64,000 bases of DNA, taken from contig JADJUS010000022.1 in NCBI GenBank assembly GCA_016716905.1, forward strand, positions 1,103,501 to 1,167,500, in the 5' to 3' direction. Each line of letters begins with the position of its first letter. The stretch's first letter is position 1. The notes below the pieces were generated by a model. It was not told the DNA's origin and did not search any database. It saw only the letters and a list, made by a program, of their open reading frames with translations. Shown one piece after another: positions 9,308 to 17,463 of this stretch. The DNA is from Acidobacteriota bacterium. Its GTDB lineage: Bacteria; Acidobacteriota; Vicinamibacteria; Vicinamibacterales; SCN-69-37. The position numbers and the translations under genes are program-made.

Positions 9308-9784
9308 CTAGCAGGGCCGTACGACGGCTTCTTCGACGAAACTGATGCGGTCGCGCCGCGGCATCTTGACCACGTCGGCGGGAGTGGTGATGACCGGGGT
9401 GGTCACGCAACCGGCCAGCGGCGAGTACGAGCGCACCGTCACCGTGGCGGCATCGCGTGTGGCAACAGCCGCCTCGATGGCGATGAAGTGCAGAGCCGGC
9501 TTCTGACCGGCCGCCGCGATGAGGACGACGTCACTGGTGAAGTCCACCACGGGGAGTGCAGGCACATAGATGGTGCGCAGCCAGATCGTGGCCCACGCCG
9601 CCTCCCAGTCCGCCTGTGTCCGGATGACGAGGCGACGCGGCGTATCGTAGCCGCTGAATCCGGGTTGCGTGATGCCCGTCAGGAGGAGCGGCTCCGGCGT
9701 GTCGGGGGCGGACGGGGAGTCACACGCCGCCAGCGCCACCAGGACTGCAGCGGCGCCGGCCCGCATCATCGAGGGGCATCGCAT
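9308..9784 (-). CDS. Lipoprotein with PrcB-like C-terminal domain
   Basis: 158 residues. A signal peptide ends in the lipobox LVALAACD, so the mature protein is probably lipid-anchored. The mature part (GYDTPRRLVIRTQADWEAAW, then DFTSDVVLIAAAG) resembles the PrcB C-terminal domain first named in a Treponema protease complex. Its function outside that complex is unknown. TACCAT (9791-9796, minus strand) sits 6 nt upstream of the start, another leaderless-type arrangement. Confidence 0.75.
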   Translation of the reverse strand: MRCPSMMRAGAAAVLVALAACDSPSAPDTPEPLLLTGITQPGFSGYDTPRRLVIRTQADWEAAWATIWLRTIYVPALPVVDFTSDVVLIAAAGQKPALHFIAIEAAVATRDAATVTVRSYSPLAGCVTTPVITTPADVVKMPRRDRISFVEEAVVRPC

Positions 9785-9870
9785 GATCTGATGGTAACGC
9801 CAACGACCCAGGCCGGCGCGTTCGCTGTGGTGTTGGCGCTGGCGTGCCTGATGCCGGTGTGCCAGCGCAG

Positions 9871-10409
9871 TTACTTCGAGAGCTCCAGGCGCACGGTCTC
9901 CTGAAGGAAGTTCGACAGCGGGCTGGAATAGCCCGTGTCAACCAACCCGCCTCTGCACCCCGAGCACGAGATGTTGAAGGTGGGAATCGTGATGCGCGTG
10001 CGGCGCTGGAAACGGTTCGCCTGCCATGGCGCCCGTGGAATTCCCTCGCACTGAGCAACCGGTGGCTGGGGCCTCGCCGGCGTTCTGGTTGAACGACACG
10101 AAAACGGCATAGCCCTGCCCATCGTTCCCGGAAGTGGCGCCACGGGCGGTGACCGTGACAGTCGCTGCGCCATTGGTCAGGGTCATCGGCCCCCGTGAGC
10201 CCGCCGGCGCTGGTCGTCACGTCCCACCGTAGCGAAAGGGTTCCCAGGCTCCCCGGCCGCGTCAACGTCCCCGTCCACACGCCGGCGGTCGGGCTGGTGC
10301 CGCCGGGGCCGGTCGGCGACGTGGGGCTGGAGCCCTCGCCGCCGCGGCAGCTCACGGACACAAGGCACGCGAGTAGCAAACACCGCGCGAAGAATTTGTT
10401 CACTGGCAT
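9871..10409 (-). pseudogene. Lipoprotein of unknown function, two apparent frameshifts
   Basis: The N-terminus MPVNKFFARCLLLACLVSVS is followed by Cys-Arg-Gly and a Ser/Pro/Thr/Gly linker (SSPTSPTGPGGTSPTAG), i.e. a lipoprotein signal and linker, then a beta-rich domain (VWTGTLTRPG). The frame changes at the CCCCC run 10190-10194 and again near 10020. Removing one base at each gives 178 codons ending in QETVRLELSK. Two cysteines lie in SCSGCRGG. It starts inside the end of the upstream lipoprotein gene (10-base overlap), so the two were translated together. I do not recognise the family. Confidence 0.6.
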
Positions 10410-11167
10410 CGGCTTGTACTCCCGGAAGCGGGGTTCCCGGTGTTGCTGCTTCCACTGAACGCGCCGCCCTGAATCGTGCCGGTGACACTCACGGTTGCCC
10501 CAACGGACTTTCCGGCCGTCGCGGTACCTGTCAGGGAGACCGCCGTGCCTGTCACCTGCCCCGCGAGTATTCCGACGGTATCAGGATCATCGGCGCTGAT
10601 GATGAACGCACCGGACACGGCGCCGGACTGGTCGGACACGGCAAGGTTGAACACGCCGGTGACGACACCGGTGTCCGGCGGGGCGCCGAACACGTTGCCG
10701 CAATACACCGTCACCGTGCCGCCGGCAGTGCTGCGGCTTGAGAACGCGCCCGCCGCACCGCCCGGGCCGGTATAACTACCGCCGATGGTCGCACCGGCCG
10801 CCGCGCCGGTGAACGTATAACCGCCACCGCTCAGGCTGATCGCGCGCGTCGTTGTGTCGTAAGTGCCGGTCAGTTGTGTTGTGGCGCCTCCGGCGGGGCG
10901 GAAGCTGCCCGTCGCCGAGACGCTCGATTGCGCGTGGAGCGTGGCGACAAATGGCCACCGGAAGAACCGTGCAGACACAGCCGCGACCTGCGCCTGCACT
11001 GTGACCGTCAAGGTTCCGGTCTGGTTGTTCGCGCCGGCAATCGTGCCCTGGAAGGTGGTCGTAACCGGGGTGGGTGTCGTCGGCGTGGAACCGGAAGAAT
11101 TGCCGCCGCAACTGGCCGCTAGAACCCAGGCACTGACCAGAAACGACCATTTTGTCGACATCCTCAT
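10400..11167 (-). CDS. Lipoprotein, Gly/Thr/Ala-rich beta-repeat
   Basis: 255 residues. The signal peptide ends VLAASCGG (lipobox Cys), followed by the linker SSGSTPTTPTPVTTT. The mature region is low in charge and rich in Thr, Gly, Ala and Ser, with repeated GTxxLTGTY/GTIQGG-type strands that suggest a beta-sandwich or barrel on the cell surface. A strong Shine-Dalgarno (AGAGGAGG at 11171-11178, minus strand) fixes the start at ATG 11167. It is the first gene of a two-lipoprotein unit with the frameshifted neighbour. Function unknown. Confidence 0.75.
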   Translation of the reverse strand: MRMSTKWSFLVSAWVLAASCGGNSSGSTPTTPTPVTTTFQGTIAGANNQTGTLTVTVQAQVAAVSARFFRWPFVATLHAQSSVSATGSFRPAGGATTQLTGTYDTTTRAISLSGGGYTFTGAAAGATIGGSYTGPGGAAGAFSSRSTAGGTVTVYCGNVFGAPPDTGVVTGVFNLAVSDQSGAVSGAFIISADDPDTVGILAGQVTGTAVSLTGTATAGKSVGATVSVTGTIQGGAFSGSSNTGNPASGSTSRCQ

Positions 11168-11278
11168 GAAACCTCCTCTTGACTGCGTTACCGAGGGTGC
11201 AGCGTCGCTCAGCGGCCCGGACGAGCTCAACAAGCAAATGTGCGCATTAGCGCTCTTTTCGGAGAAGATGGGCCAACC

Positions 11279-12613
11279 ATGGGTGCTGAATCCGCGGAAA
11301 GGCGGCTGGATTCCTGGAAGGCCGTTGCGGCGTACCTGGATCGCGACATCGCGACCGTTCGCCGCTGGGAAAAATCCCTCGGCCTGCCGGTGCGGCGGGT
11401 CAGTGGCTCCGGCCGGGGACATTCGGTCTTCGCCTTTACCGATGAGATCGACGAGTGGCTCAAGACCTCGTCCATGCTCGTTGTGCCGGACGCGGCGAGC
11501 CCTCCCCTGTCGCCGGTCACCGCAGGGCCGATGCCGCCCGAACGGGCCGGAGCGGCGAGCGTGGGGTGGCGTAGCCTGGTGGCCGGTGCCGCGCTGATCA
11601 TCGCTGCGATTAGCGCGCCATGGGGCGTCGGCACACGCGCGATGGATGTGCGCGATCTGCGATTCAAGACATCGCCTGGCGGCGTCACGGCCCTCGATCG
11701 CGATGGACGGGAGCGATGGCACCATGCGTTTCCGCCGAGCGAGATGAGCGTCCTGCTCGACAGGGACGAACCGCTTCGCGTGGCTTCGGACGGCGACCCT
11801 GCCGTGTTTATCGCCACGTCGATGGCCAAGACTGGCGACGACACGGGCAAAGGCGGGCTCCTGACCTGGCTGGACGCGGTGAACGGCCGCGTCAGGCGAT
11901 TGTTTTCCTTCGATGATGAGGTACGCGTCCAGGGTCGCAGTTACGGCGCGCCCTGGGTGATCACGAGTTATTCGATTGACAGCACCGCTAATTCGCGCCG
12001 GATTGCTGTTGCAGGCCACCATTGGACCTGGGACCCAGGGCTGGTGACGGTGCTCGATGAGAATTGGAACCGGCGGGGCACATTCGTCCACGCCGGCTGG
12101 ATAGAAATTGTCCGCTGGCTCGGGTCCGATCGACTGCTGGTCGGCGGCTATTCGAATCCGCACGAAGGCGGCATGGTGGCCCTCCTCGACCCGTCCAAAC
12201 TCGATGGTCAGGGCCCCGAGCCGCCCGGCACCCCGTCACATTGCGAGAGCTGCGGTCCGGTGGCTGCGCTGCGCATGGCCGTCATGCCGCGGACTGAAGT
12301 GAACCTCGCCACAAAATCCCGCTTCAACCGGGCTGTGGTGGAACTCACGCCGGACCGGATCATTGTCAGCACGGCGGAGACCGAGGCGCCTGACGATGGG
12401 ATTCACGGCGCGATCGGCGCCATCTACGAATTCTCACGGTCGCTGGATCTGCTCAGCGCGAAATTCAACGACCAATATTGGGCCGTGCATCGGACGCTTG
12501 AGGAACAAGGCCGGCTCGATCACACGCGCGAGCAGTGCCCCGATCGCAACGGCCCGCGCCACATCCGGGCCTGGGAGCCCGCAACCGGGTGGCGGACTCA
12601 ACCGACGCGCTAG
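11279..12613 (+). CDS. Membrane-anchored one-component regulator (HTH plus C-terminal sensor)
   Basis: 444 residues. The N-terminus holds a MerR/excisionase-like DNA-binding helix-turn-helix (VAAYLDRDIATVRRWEKSLG, then GRGHSVFAFTDEIDEWL), then a proline-rich linker, one hydrophobic segment near residues 95-115 (SLVAGAALIIAAISA), and a long C-terminal region with repeated strands that probably lies outside the membrane. The architecture is a one-component signal transducer. It is divergent from the lipoprotein pair, which is the natural candidate target. The TAG stop overlaps the convergent MOSC stop in one CTAG. Confidence 0.75.
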   Translation: MGAESAERRLDSWKAVAAYLDRDIATVRRWEKSLGLPVRRVSGSGRGHSVFAFTDEIDEWLKTSSMLVVPDAASPPLSPVTAGPMPPERAGAASVGWRSLVAGAALIIAAISAPWGVGTRAMDVRDLRFKTSPGGVTALDRDGRERWHHAFPPSEMSVLLDRDEPLRVASDGDPAVFIATSMAKTGDDTGKGGLLTWLDAVNGRVRRLFSFDDEVRVQGRSYGAPWVITSYSIDSTANSRRIAVAGHHWTWDPGLVTVLDENWNRRGTFVHAGWIEIVRWLGSDRLLVGGYSNPHEGGMVALLDPSKLDGQGPEPPGTPSHCESCGPVAALRMAVMPRTEVNLATKSRFNRAVVELTPDRIIVSTAETEAPDDGIHGAIGAIYEFSRSLDLLSAKFNDQYWAVHRTLEEQGRLDHTREQCPDRNGPRHIRAWEPATGWRTQPTR

Positions 12614-13191
12614 AGCGGATTCAATTTACGAACAACGTCGCCGGTTCGAACTCGTCCAGGCCGAATCACCTTCGCGTTCACGCCGCGCAGGCCCAGGAGC
12701 CGGCCCTCAGGCGAGTTGACGAACTTCAGCGCGTCAACGCCGAAGCGCGCGGCGAACTTATCGCACCCCCTGTGGGGCTGCGGGGTGATCTCTATGGTCG
12801 CATTGCCGATCGACAGGCGGGTGCCCGGCGGCACGTTAGCCTGGCTCAAATCGAGATCAACGAAGAGTTGATCGCCGGCGAGTGGCCACCGCTTGATCCT
12901 TCCGGCGATCGCTTCGATCACGCGGACATTCATCAGGTTGAGCTGCATGTCCGGGTGCGGCGACCCGTCGGGCGTGCGTGAACTGCTCCGCCTGTTCCAC
13001 GTGTCGCCGGCCAGTCCCTCCGCCAGATTCAGCTCACCTTCAGGAAGCACTTCGCGCGCGTCAACCTGGGGCCGCCGGACGATCAACGCAAGCGTGCCCT
13101 CGATCTTGGGTGACTGCTGAATGTGCGGCAGTTGTCGCGACAGGGTTTCAAGGGTCTGTGGTTCCGGGTAGTCGGTGATGGCACAGGTCAC
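12610..13191 (-). CDS. MOSC-domain protein
   Basis: 193 residues with MOSC features (GLAGDTW, NLMNVRVIEAI, a Cys in QPHRGCDKF, and a GLRGVNAKVIRPG terminus). MOSC proteins carry sulfur bound to a conserved Cys for molybdenum-cofactor or other sulfur transfers. I chose GTG 13191 because it overlaps the GNAT stop as GTGA, the standard coupling in this window. It is third gene of a TSUP-GNAT-MOSC operon. Confidence 0.85.
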   Translation of the reverse strand: MTCAITDYPEPQTLETLSRQLPHIQQSPKIEGTLALIVRRPQVDAREVLPEGELNLAEGLAGDTWNRRSSSRTPDGSPHPDMQLNLMNVRVIEAIAGRIKRWPLAGDQLFVDLDLSQANVPPGTRLSIGNATIEITPQPHRGCDKFAARFGVDALKFVNSPEGRLLGLRGVNAKVIRPGRVRTGDVVRKLNPL

Positions 13192-13613
13192 GACGAGGCG
13201 CTCGTGGGAAAGGGGTCTGTTGCCGCGAGGATCCACGCCTGCGGATGGTGCGTGAAGCCGATGCGCGGGTAGTAGTCAACGGCGGCTGGAGCCGCGAGCA
13301 GGATCAACTTCGACTTCGGCCCCATGGCGGCGCGCGTCCTTTCGATGAGGCCGATGCCGATGCCCTGGCGCTGCCACCGTTCGTGCACCGCGAGGTCCGA
13401 CAGATAGCCGACGTAGACGAAGTCGGTCAACGTGCGGGAGATGCCGACGAGTGCATCGCCGTCCCACGCCGTCACCACAAGGTTGGCGTTCTGCATCATC
13501 GCTTCAAGGGTACCGGGATCATCAATCGGCCGCCGTGCACCAAGCGTGGATGCTTCATACAACGCTTTCACGACGCCTACGGGAATGTTGTTGCCAACGC
13601 GATATGTGATCAT
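13188..13613 (-). CDS. GNAT-family N-acetyltransferase
   Basis: 141 residues. The acetyl-CoA binding motif A reads ERWQRQGIGIGLIERTR, followed by the YYPRIGF segment typical of small GNATs. Start ATG 13613 overlaps the TSUP stop (ATGA), and its stop overlaps the MOSC GTG start, so all three are translationally coupled. The acceptor substrate is unknown. Confidence 0.88.
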   Translation of the reverse strand: MITYRVGNNIPVGVVKALYEASTLGARRPIDDPGTLEAMMQNANLVVTAWDGDALVGISRTLTDFVYVGYLSDLAVHERWQRQGIGIGLIERTRAAMGPKSKLILLAAPAAVDYYPRIGFTHHPQAWILAATDPFPTSASS

Positions 13614-14341
13614 GAAAACACCAGTTTCGCACCTGCGATGAGCAGTACAAGCCCGAGCAACCGCCGGAACGCGGGCGTGCCGATCCGGCGGCTGCCGAGT
13701 TCCGCCCCAATCAGCCCGCCGACAAACGCTGCACAGCCCCAAAGCGGCAACTGTGGAGGCAGGTTGCCCAGACTCGCCGGATTGCCCGCGAGTCCCGCAA
13801 CGGAGTTCACCAGAATGAAAGCCGCCGAGACGCCGCCCGTCTCACGGATTTGCGCCCAGCCCATGAACAGCAGGAGTGGACTCAGGAAAATTCCTCCGCC
13901 GGTGCCCGTCAGCCCGGCGAGCAGGCCGATAGCCGATCCGGACAATACCGCCACCACCTTCGGTGGCGCATGGGTTGCGACCAGGCGGATATCCAGCCAC
14001 AAGCGCAGCGCGGCGGTCCAAAGCACGAGTCCCACCAGAGTGCGGTACCAGTGGCCCGGCAATGTGATGGCGCCACCAATGTAGGCCAGCGGGATCGAGC
14101 CGAGGGCGAACGGCCAGAACAATTGCCACGAGAAGAATCCCGCGCGGGAGAACCGAATCGTCGCGATAGACGCAACAAGCAGATTAAGCACCAGGGCTGT
14201 GGGCCGCATCATCGGCGTCGCCATCCCGACGAACGCCATCGCCGCCAGATAGCCGGACGCGCCGGCATGGCCGACTGACGAATAGAGCACCGCCGCCACA
14301 AAGAACGCTATGGCGAGCCATGTGGTTGAGTGTTCCAGCAC
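13610..14341 (-). CDS. TSUP (TauE/SafE) sulfite/organosulfur exporter family protein
   Basis: 243 residues with about eight hydrophobic segments and the paired TSUP motifs (YSSVGHAGASGYLAAMAF near the N-terminus and GLLAGLTGTGGGIFLSP in the second half). The family moves sulfite, sulfoacetate or related anions. It starts with GTG 14341. TAGAAT (14348-14353, minus) lies 6 nt upstream, so transcription probably begins at the start codon. It leads a coupled operon with GNAT and MOSC genes. Confidence 0.88.
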   Translation of the reverse strand: MLEHSTTWLAIAFFVAAVLYSSVGHAGASGYLAAMAFVGMATPMMRPTALVLNLLVASIATIRFSRAGFFSWQLFWPFALGSIPLAYIGGAITLPGHWYRTLVGLVLWTAALRLWLDIRLVATHAPPKVVAVLSGSAIGLLAGLTGTGGGIFLSPLLLFMGWAQIRETGGVSAAFILVNSVAGLAGNPASLGNLPPQLPLWGCAAFVGGLIGAELGSRRIGTPAFRRLLGLVLLIAGAKLVFS

Positions 14342-14347
14342 GCGGCT

Positions 14348-14353
14348 ATTCTA
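14348..14353 (-). promoter_or_regulatory. -10 hexamer TAGAAT, leaderless-type
   Basis: On the minus strand TAGAAT, a 6-nt spacer and then GTG 14341. The gene diverging from here (14433) carries the same hexamer on the plus strand. Confidence 0.5.
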
Positions 14354-14380
14354 GCGGGTGCTCCTGTGCTTTGTGCTGGG

Positions 14381-14409
14381 TGCTGGGGTGCTGGGGTGCT
14401 GGGGTGCTG
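14381..14409. repeat. 8-bp tandem repeat (TGCTGGGG)
   Basis: Three and a half perfect copies of TGCTGGGG sit between two divergent leaderless-type promoters. The repeat might vary in length between strains and change promoter spacing. Confidence 0.9.
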
Positions 14410-14417
14410 CTGGCGGC

Positions 14418-14423
14418 TAGAAT
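14418..14423 (+). promoter_or_regulatory. -10 hexamer TAGAAT, leaderless-type
   Basis: TAGAAT followed by 9 nt and ATG 14433. It sits right after the tandem repeat. No clear -35. Confidence 0.45.
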
Positions 14424-14432
14424 AGAGGCGCG

Positions 14433-15275
14433 ATGCCGACTGTTGCCATCCTCGGAGCCGGACCGATCGGCGCGAGTATTGCGCAGACACTTGCGCGCCG
14501 CGCTCGCGTGCGGGATATCTGCCTGATCGATGCTGCGGCTTCCGTGGCTGCCGGCAAGGCGCTCGACATCAGGCAATCCGGCCCGGTTGAGGGCTACGAC
14601 ACTCGTGTCTCTGGTGAGGGCGACGTGCTTGCCGCCGCCGGTGCCAGCATCATCGTCATCACCGACAGCCATGAATCTGGTGAATGGGAAGGTGATCGCG
14701 GGCTGGCGCTGGTGCGCCAGCTTGTGAACGCCGGCGCGACGGCGCCGTTTGTGTTCGCCGGCCCCAAACAGACATGGCTGATGGAAGCAGTTGCTCGGGA
14801 ACTTGGCGTGCCCGCCGACCGCATCATTGGCACGGCGGCCGCCGCGCTTGCGGGTGCCGCGCGCGCACTGGTGGCCCTCGAAGTAAACGGGTCCGGCGCG
14901 GACGTGTCCCTTGTTGTGGCCGGACGTCCGCCCGCGTTTGTCATCGCGTGGTCCAGCGCCACCATCGGCGGCACCCTCATCACCGACCGTGTGCCTGCTC
15001 ATCGGCTGGTGGCGATTTCACAGCAGGTCAGAGGCCTGTGGCCGACGGGTCCCTACGCGATTGCCGCAGCGACCGCGCCCGTTGTGGAGGGCCTCCTCTC
15101 TGGCACCCGCGCACAGATTCCGGCGGTGACGATCGTTGACCAGGAGTTTGGTGTCCGCAGCGGCGCTGCCCTGCTCCCCGTATCGCTGGGCAACGGCCGT
15201 GTGCTGGCACATCACAGCCCCTCGTTCAGTCCCCAGGAGCGCGTGGAGTTCATGAACGCGTTGACGCGCGGGTAA
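14433..15275 (+). CDS. Malate/lactate dehydrogenase-like protein lacking catalytic His
   Basis: 280 residues with the N-terminal NAD-binding fold of the LDH/MDH family (VAILGAGPIGASIAQTLA, acidic IDAA at the end of the second strand, ALDI helix). Where active enzymes have the Arg-rich loop (RKPGM) it reads SHESGEWEGD. Where they have GEHGD with the catalytic His it reads GRPPA. WSSATIGG and the RIIGT segment keep the fold recognisable. It is probably not an active malate or lactate dehydrogenase, and may be a binding or regulatory paralogue. The end overlaps convergent lipB by 26 bases. Confidence 0.75.
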   Translation: MPTVAILGAGPIGASIAQTLARRARVRDICLIDAAASVAAGKALDIRQSGPVEGYDTRVSGEGDVLAAAGASIIVITDSHESGEWEGDRGLALVRQLVNAGATAPFVFAGPKQTWLMEAVARELGVPADRIIGTAAAALAGAARALVALEVNGSGADVSLVVAGRPPAFVIAWSSATIGGTLITDRVPAHRLVAISQQVRGLWPTGPYAIAAATAPVVEGLLSGTRAQIPAVTIVDQEFGVRSGAALLPVSLGNGRVLAHHSPSFSPQERVEFMNALTRG

Positions 15276-15918
15276 AGGCGACGTCGAACGCCCGCGTTAT
15301 CGCGTCCTCGATCTCGGGCATTGGCACGAGACGGCCCAGTTCCGTTTCCACCGACGTCACGCCACGATCCGCGATGCCGCAGGGAACGATGAGCTGAAAG
15401 TGGCGCAGGTCGGTGGCCACGTTGAGCGCAAAACCGTGACTCGTAATCCAGCGGCTGATTCGAACGCCGATGGCGGCGATCTTCCGCTCCTGTCCCTCAG
15501 GCCCCACCCACACTCCGGACAGGCCTTTCACGCGTACACCCTCGATGCTGAACTCTCGAAGCGCGAGGATCAACACTTCTTCCAGATCGCGCACGTACTT
15601 GTGCACGTCGCACCGATCGGGTTTCAGGTCGAAGATGGGATACCCGACGAGCTGCCCGGGGCCGTGATACGTCACGTCTCCGCCGCGGCCTGTCTCGTGA
15701 ACCGTCACGCCCTGACGCCTGAGTTCCTCATCTGACGCAACGATGTGCTTGGGACCAAGGCGCGTCTTCACGCCGAGGGTAATCACGGGCGGATGTTCGA
15801 GCAGCAGCAACGTGTCGCCGATGCGCCCCGCGCGCCGGTCTTCAACCAACACCGCCTGCAGATCGAGGCCGGCCTGGTAGTCGACACGGCCGAGGCGGCG
15901 GACGGAGATGTCAGTCAT
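15250..15918 (-). CDS. lipB: Octanoyltransferase LipB
   Basis: 222 residues. It transfers octanoyl groups from acyl carrier protein to lipoyl domains. Diagnostic motifs are RGGDVTYHGPGQLVGYP, the catalytic Lys in GQERKIAAIGVRIS with HGFALNV, and the catalytic Cys in IVPCGI. Start ATG 15918 (MTDISVRRLG) gives normal length. It is downstream of the E2 gene, whose lipoyl domain is a likely substrate. Confidence 0.95.
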   Translation of the reverse strand: MTDISVRRLGRVDYQAGLDLQAVLVEDRRAGRIGDTLLLLEHPPVITLGVKTRLGPKHIVASDEELRRQGVTVHETGRGGDVTYHGPGQLVGYPIFDLKPDRCDVHKYVRDLEEVLILALREFSIEGVRVKGLSGVWVGPEGQERKIAAIGVRISRWITSHGFALNVATDLRHFQLIVPCGIADRGVTSVETELGRLVPMPEIEDAITRAFDVAFTRASTRS

Positions 15919-15940
15919 TGGCAATTGGCGCAGCGCAATT

Positions 15941-15964
15941 CTCGGCCTTGAGGAGCAGGCCGAG
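15941..15964. repeat. CTCGGCCT hairpin repeat, copy 1
   Basis: CTCGGCCTTGAGGAGCAGGCCGAG forms an 8-bp stem (CTCGGCCT/AGGCCGAG) and is followed by CTACGTT. A near-identical copy lies at 17366 and a doubled form at 62445, so this is a dispersed family. Confidence 0.85.
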
Positions 15965-15972
15965 CTACGTTG

Positions 15973-16020
15973 GACCCCGGACCCTAGACCCTGGACCCTG
16001 GACCTCTGGACCCTAGACCC
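15973..16020. repeat. Degenerate GGACCCT tandem repeat
   Basis: Six to seven imperfect copies of GGACCCT(A/G) fill the space between lipB and the E2 gene. The E2 stop codon (16013-16015) lies inside the array. Related GGGACCCC-type strings occur near 17430, 38920-39005 and 56190. Confidence 0.8.
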
Positions 16021-17350
16021 ATCCCTCGTCGAAGTTCTGAAGCCGCTCTTTGAGCGCCTGCAGGAAACGGCCGGCGTCTGCGCCATCAATCAGGCGGTGG
16101 TCGTAGCCCAGCGTCAAGTAACACATCGGGCGAATGGCGATCATGTCGTCGATTACGACGACGCGCTTGTCCACACTGCCCACTCCGAGAATGGCCACCT
16201 GGGGCTGGCTGATGATCGGCAAGCCGAACACCGCACCGAAGATGCCCGGGTTGGTGATCGTGAATGTGCCGCCCTGCACCTCGTCTGCCTTCAGTTGCTT
16301 GGTGCGCGCGCGGCCTGACAGGTCCTGGATCGCGCGGCAAATGCCGAGCATGTTCCGTTCGTCGGCGTTCTTGATCACCGGCACGATCAGTCCCTGATCG
16401 AGCGCCACGGCAATACCGAGGTTGATGTCGCGCTTGTAGATGATGTTCTCGCCATCGATCGACGCATTGGAGAACGGGAACTGCCGGATGGTGTCTACCG
16501 TGGCCTTGGCGATGAAGGCCGTGTAGGTCAACTTCGCCCCGGCCGCTTCGTATTCGGCCTTCTTCTTCAGGCGAATCTCGTCGATGCGGCCGAAGTCCAC
16601 CTCGTACGCCGAGTACACGTGTGGCGACGTGCGAAGGCTCGACACCATGTGCTCGCCGATCTTCTTGCGCATGATGCCCATCGGTTCGATGCGCACGTTC
16701 TCCCCAGGGGCGAACGGAGACTTCGCTGCCGGAGCCTGTGCCTGAGCGGCCGGCATCGACGTCGGCGCTGCCTTTGCCGTCACTGGCGCAACGTCCACAA
16801 CTGCGGGTGCGGCCATCGTGGCCGCTCCACTCTCGACGAAGTCGAGGATGTCCTTCTTCGTCACACGGCCCGAAATGCCGGAACCATTGAGCTGCCGGAT
16901 GTCGATGCCGTGTTCTTTCGCGATGTTCCGCACAACGGGCGACGACTTCGTACGCAGACGGGCTTCGAGTTCGTTCGCGTACTCGACGGGCGCAACCACC
17001 GCCGCGGGCGCCGCGGCCACAGGTGCTGCGGCCGCAACTGCGGCTGGCGCGCTGGCGCCGTTCGGGGCGACGGCTGCGGCTACCGGCGCAGGCGCCGCTG
17101 CGGCCTTCTCGCCTGCCGCGCCAATCCGCGCCACGACGCTGTTGACCGGCACGGTCTCGCCTTCCTTGACCATGATCTCGAGCAGCACGCCGGCGCCGGG
17201 CGACGGAATCTCGGCATCCACCTTGTCGGTGGAGATCTCAAACAGCGGCTCATCGCGATCGATCGCGTCGCCGACCTTCTTGATCCAGCGGACGATGGTG
17301 CCTTCCGCAATCGATTCGCCCATCTGGGGCATTACTACTTCAGTTGCCAT
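16013..17350 (-). CDS. Dihydrolipoamide acyltransferase (E2) of a 2-oxoacid dehydrogenase
   Basis: 445 residues. The lipoyl domain carries the modified Lys at about 43 (EISTDKVDAEIP). An Ala/Pro/Val-rich linker follows, then a peripheral-subunit-binding domain (SPVVRNIAKEHGIDI, about 136-168) and a catalytic acyltransferase domain with DHRLIDG (His about 418). The motifs do not distinguish succinyl- from branched-chain E2. The E1 genes are not in the window. E3 lies upstream and lipB downstream on the same strand, forming a lipoate/oxoacid dehydrogenase cluster. Confidence 0.92.
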   Translation of the reverse strand: MATEVVMPQMGESIAEGTIVRWIKKVGDAIDRDEPLFEISTDKVDAEIPSPGAGVLLEIMVKEGETVPVNSVVARIGAAGEKAAAAPAPVAAAVAPNGASAPAAVAAAAPVAAAPAAVVAPVEYANELEARLRTKSSPVVRNIAKEHGIDIRQLNGSGISGRVTKKDILDFVESGAATMAAPAVVDVAPVTAKAAPTSMPAAQAQAPAAKSPFAPGENVRIEPMGIMRKKIGEHMVSSLRTSPHVYSAYEVDFGRIDEIRLKKKAEYEAAGAKLTYTAFIAKATVDTIRQFPFSNASIDGENIIYKRDINLGIAVALDQGLIVPVIKNADERNMLGICRAIQDLSGRARTKQLKADEVQGGTFTITNPGIFGAVFGLPIISQPQVAILGVGSVDKRVVVIDDMIAIRPMCYLTLGYDHRLIDGADAGRFLQALKERLQNFDEGWV

Positions 17351-17365
17351 TCTCTTCCCCTTGAT

Positions 17366-17389
17366 CTCGGCCTTGAGGAACAGGCCGAG
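17366..17389. repeat. CTCGGCCT hairpin repeat, copy 2
   Basis: CTCGGCCTTGAGGAACAGGCCGAG, one base different from the copy at 15941, again followed by CTACGTT. It lies between the E3 stop and the E2 start. Confidence 0.85.
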
Positions 17390-17463
17390 CTACGTTTCAA
17401 TTCACTGCCAGGCCGCGCTACGTTCACCGGAGACCCTGGGACTCCGGGACCCCAGGACCCCGA

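Noticed and set aside
10400..12163. 587-codon minus-strand frame antisense to the regulator gene
   Set aside because: Only the part from ATG 11167, with Shine-Dalgarno and lipoprotein signal, looks real. The upstream 330 codons are Arg-rich shadow of the plus-strand regulator.
14381..14409. Possible CRISPR
   Set aside because: Pure 8-bp tandem repeat without spacers. The repeats at 15973, 38917 and 59003 also lack unique spacers, and no cas gene is present.
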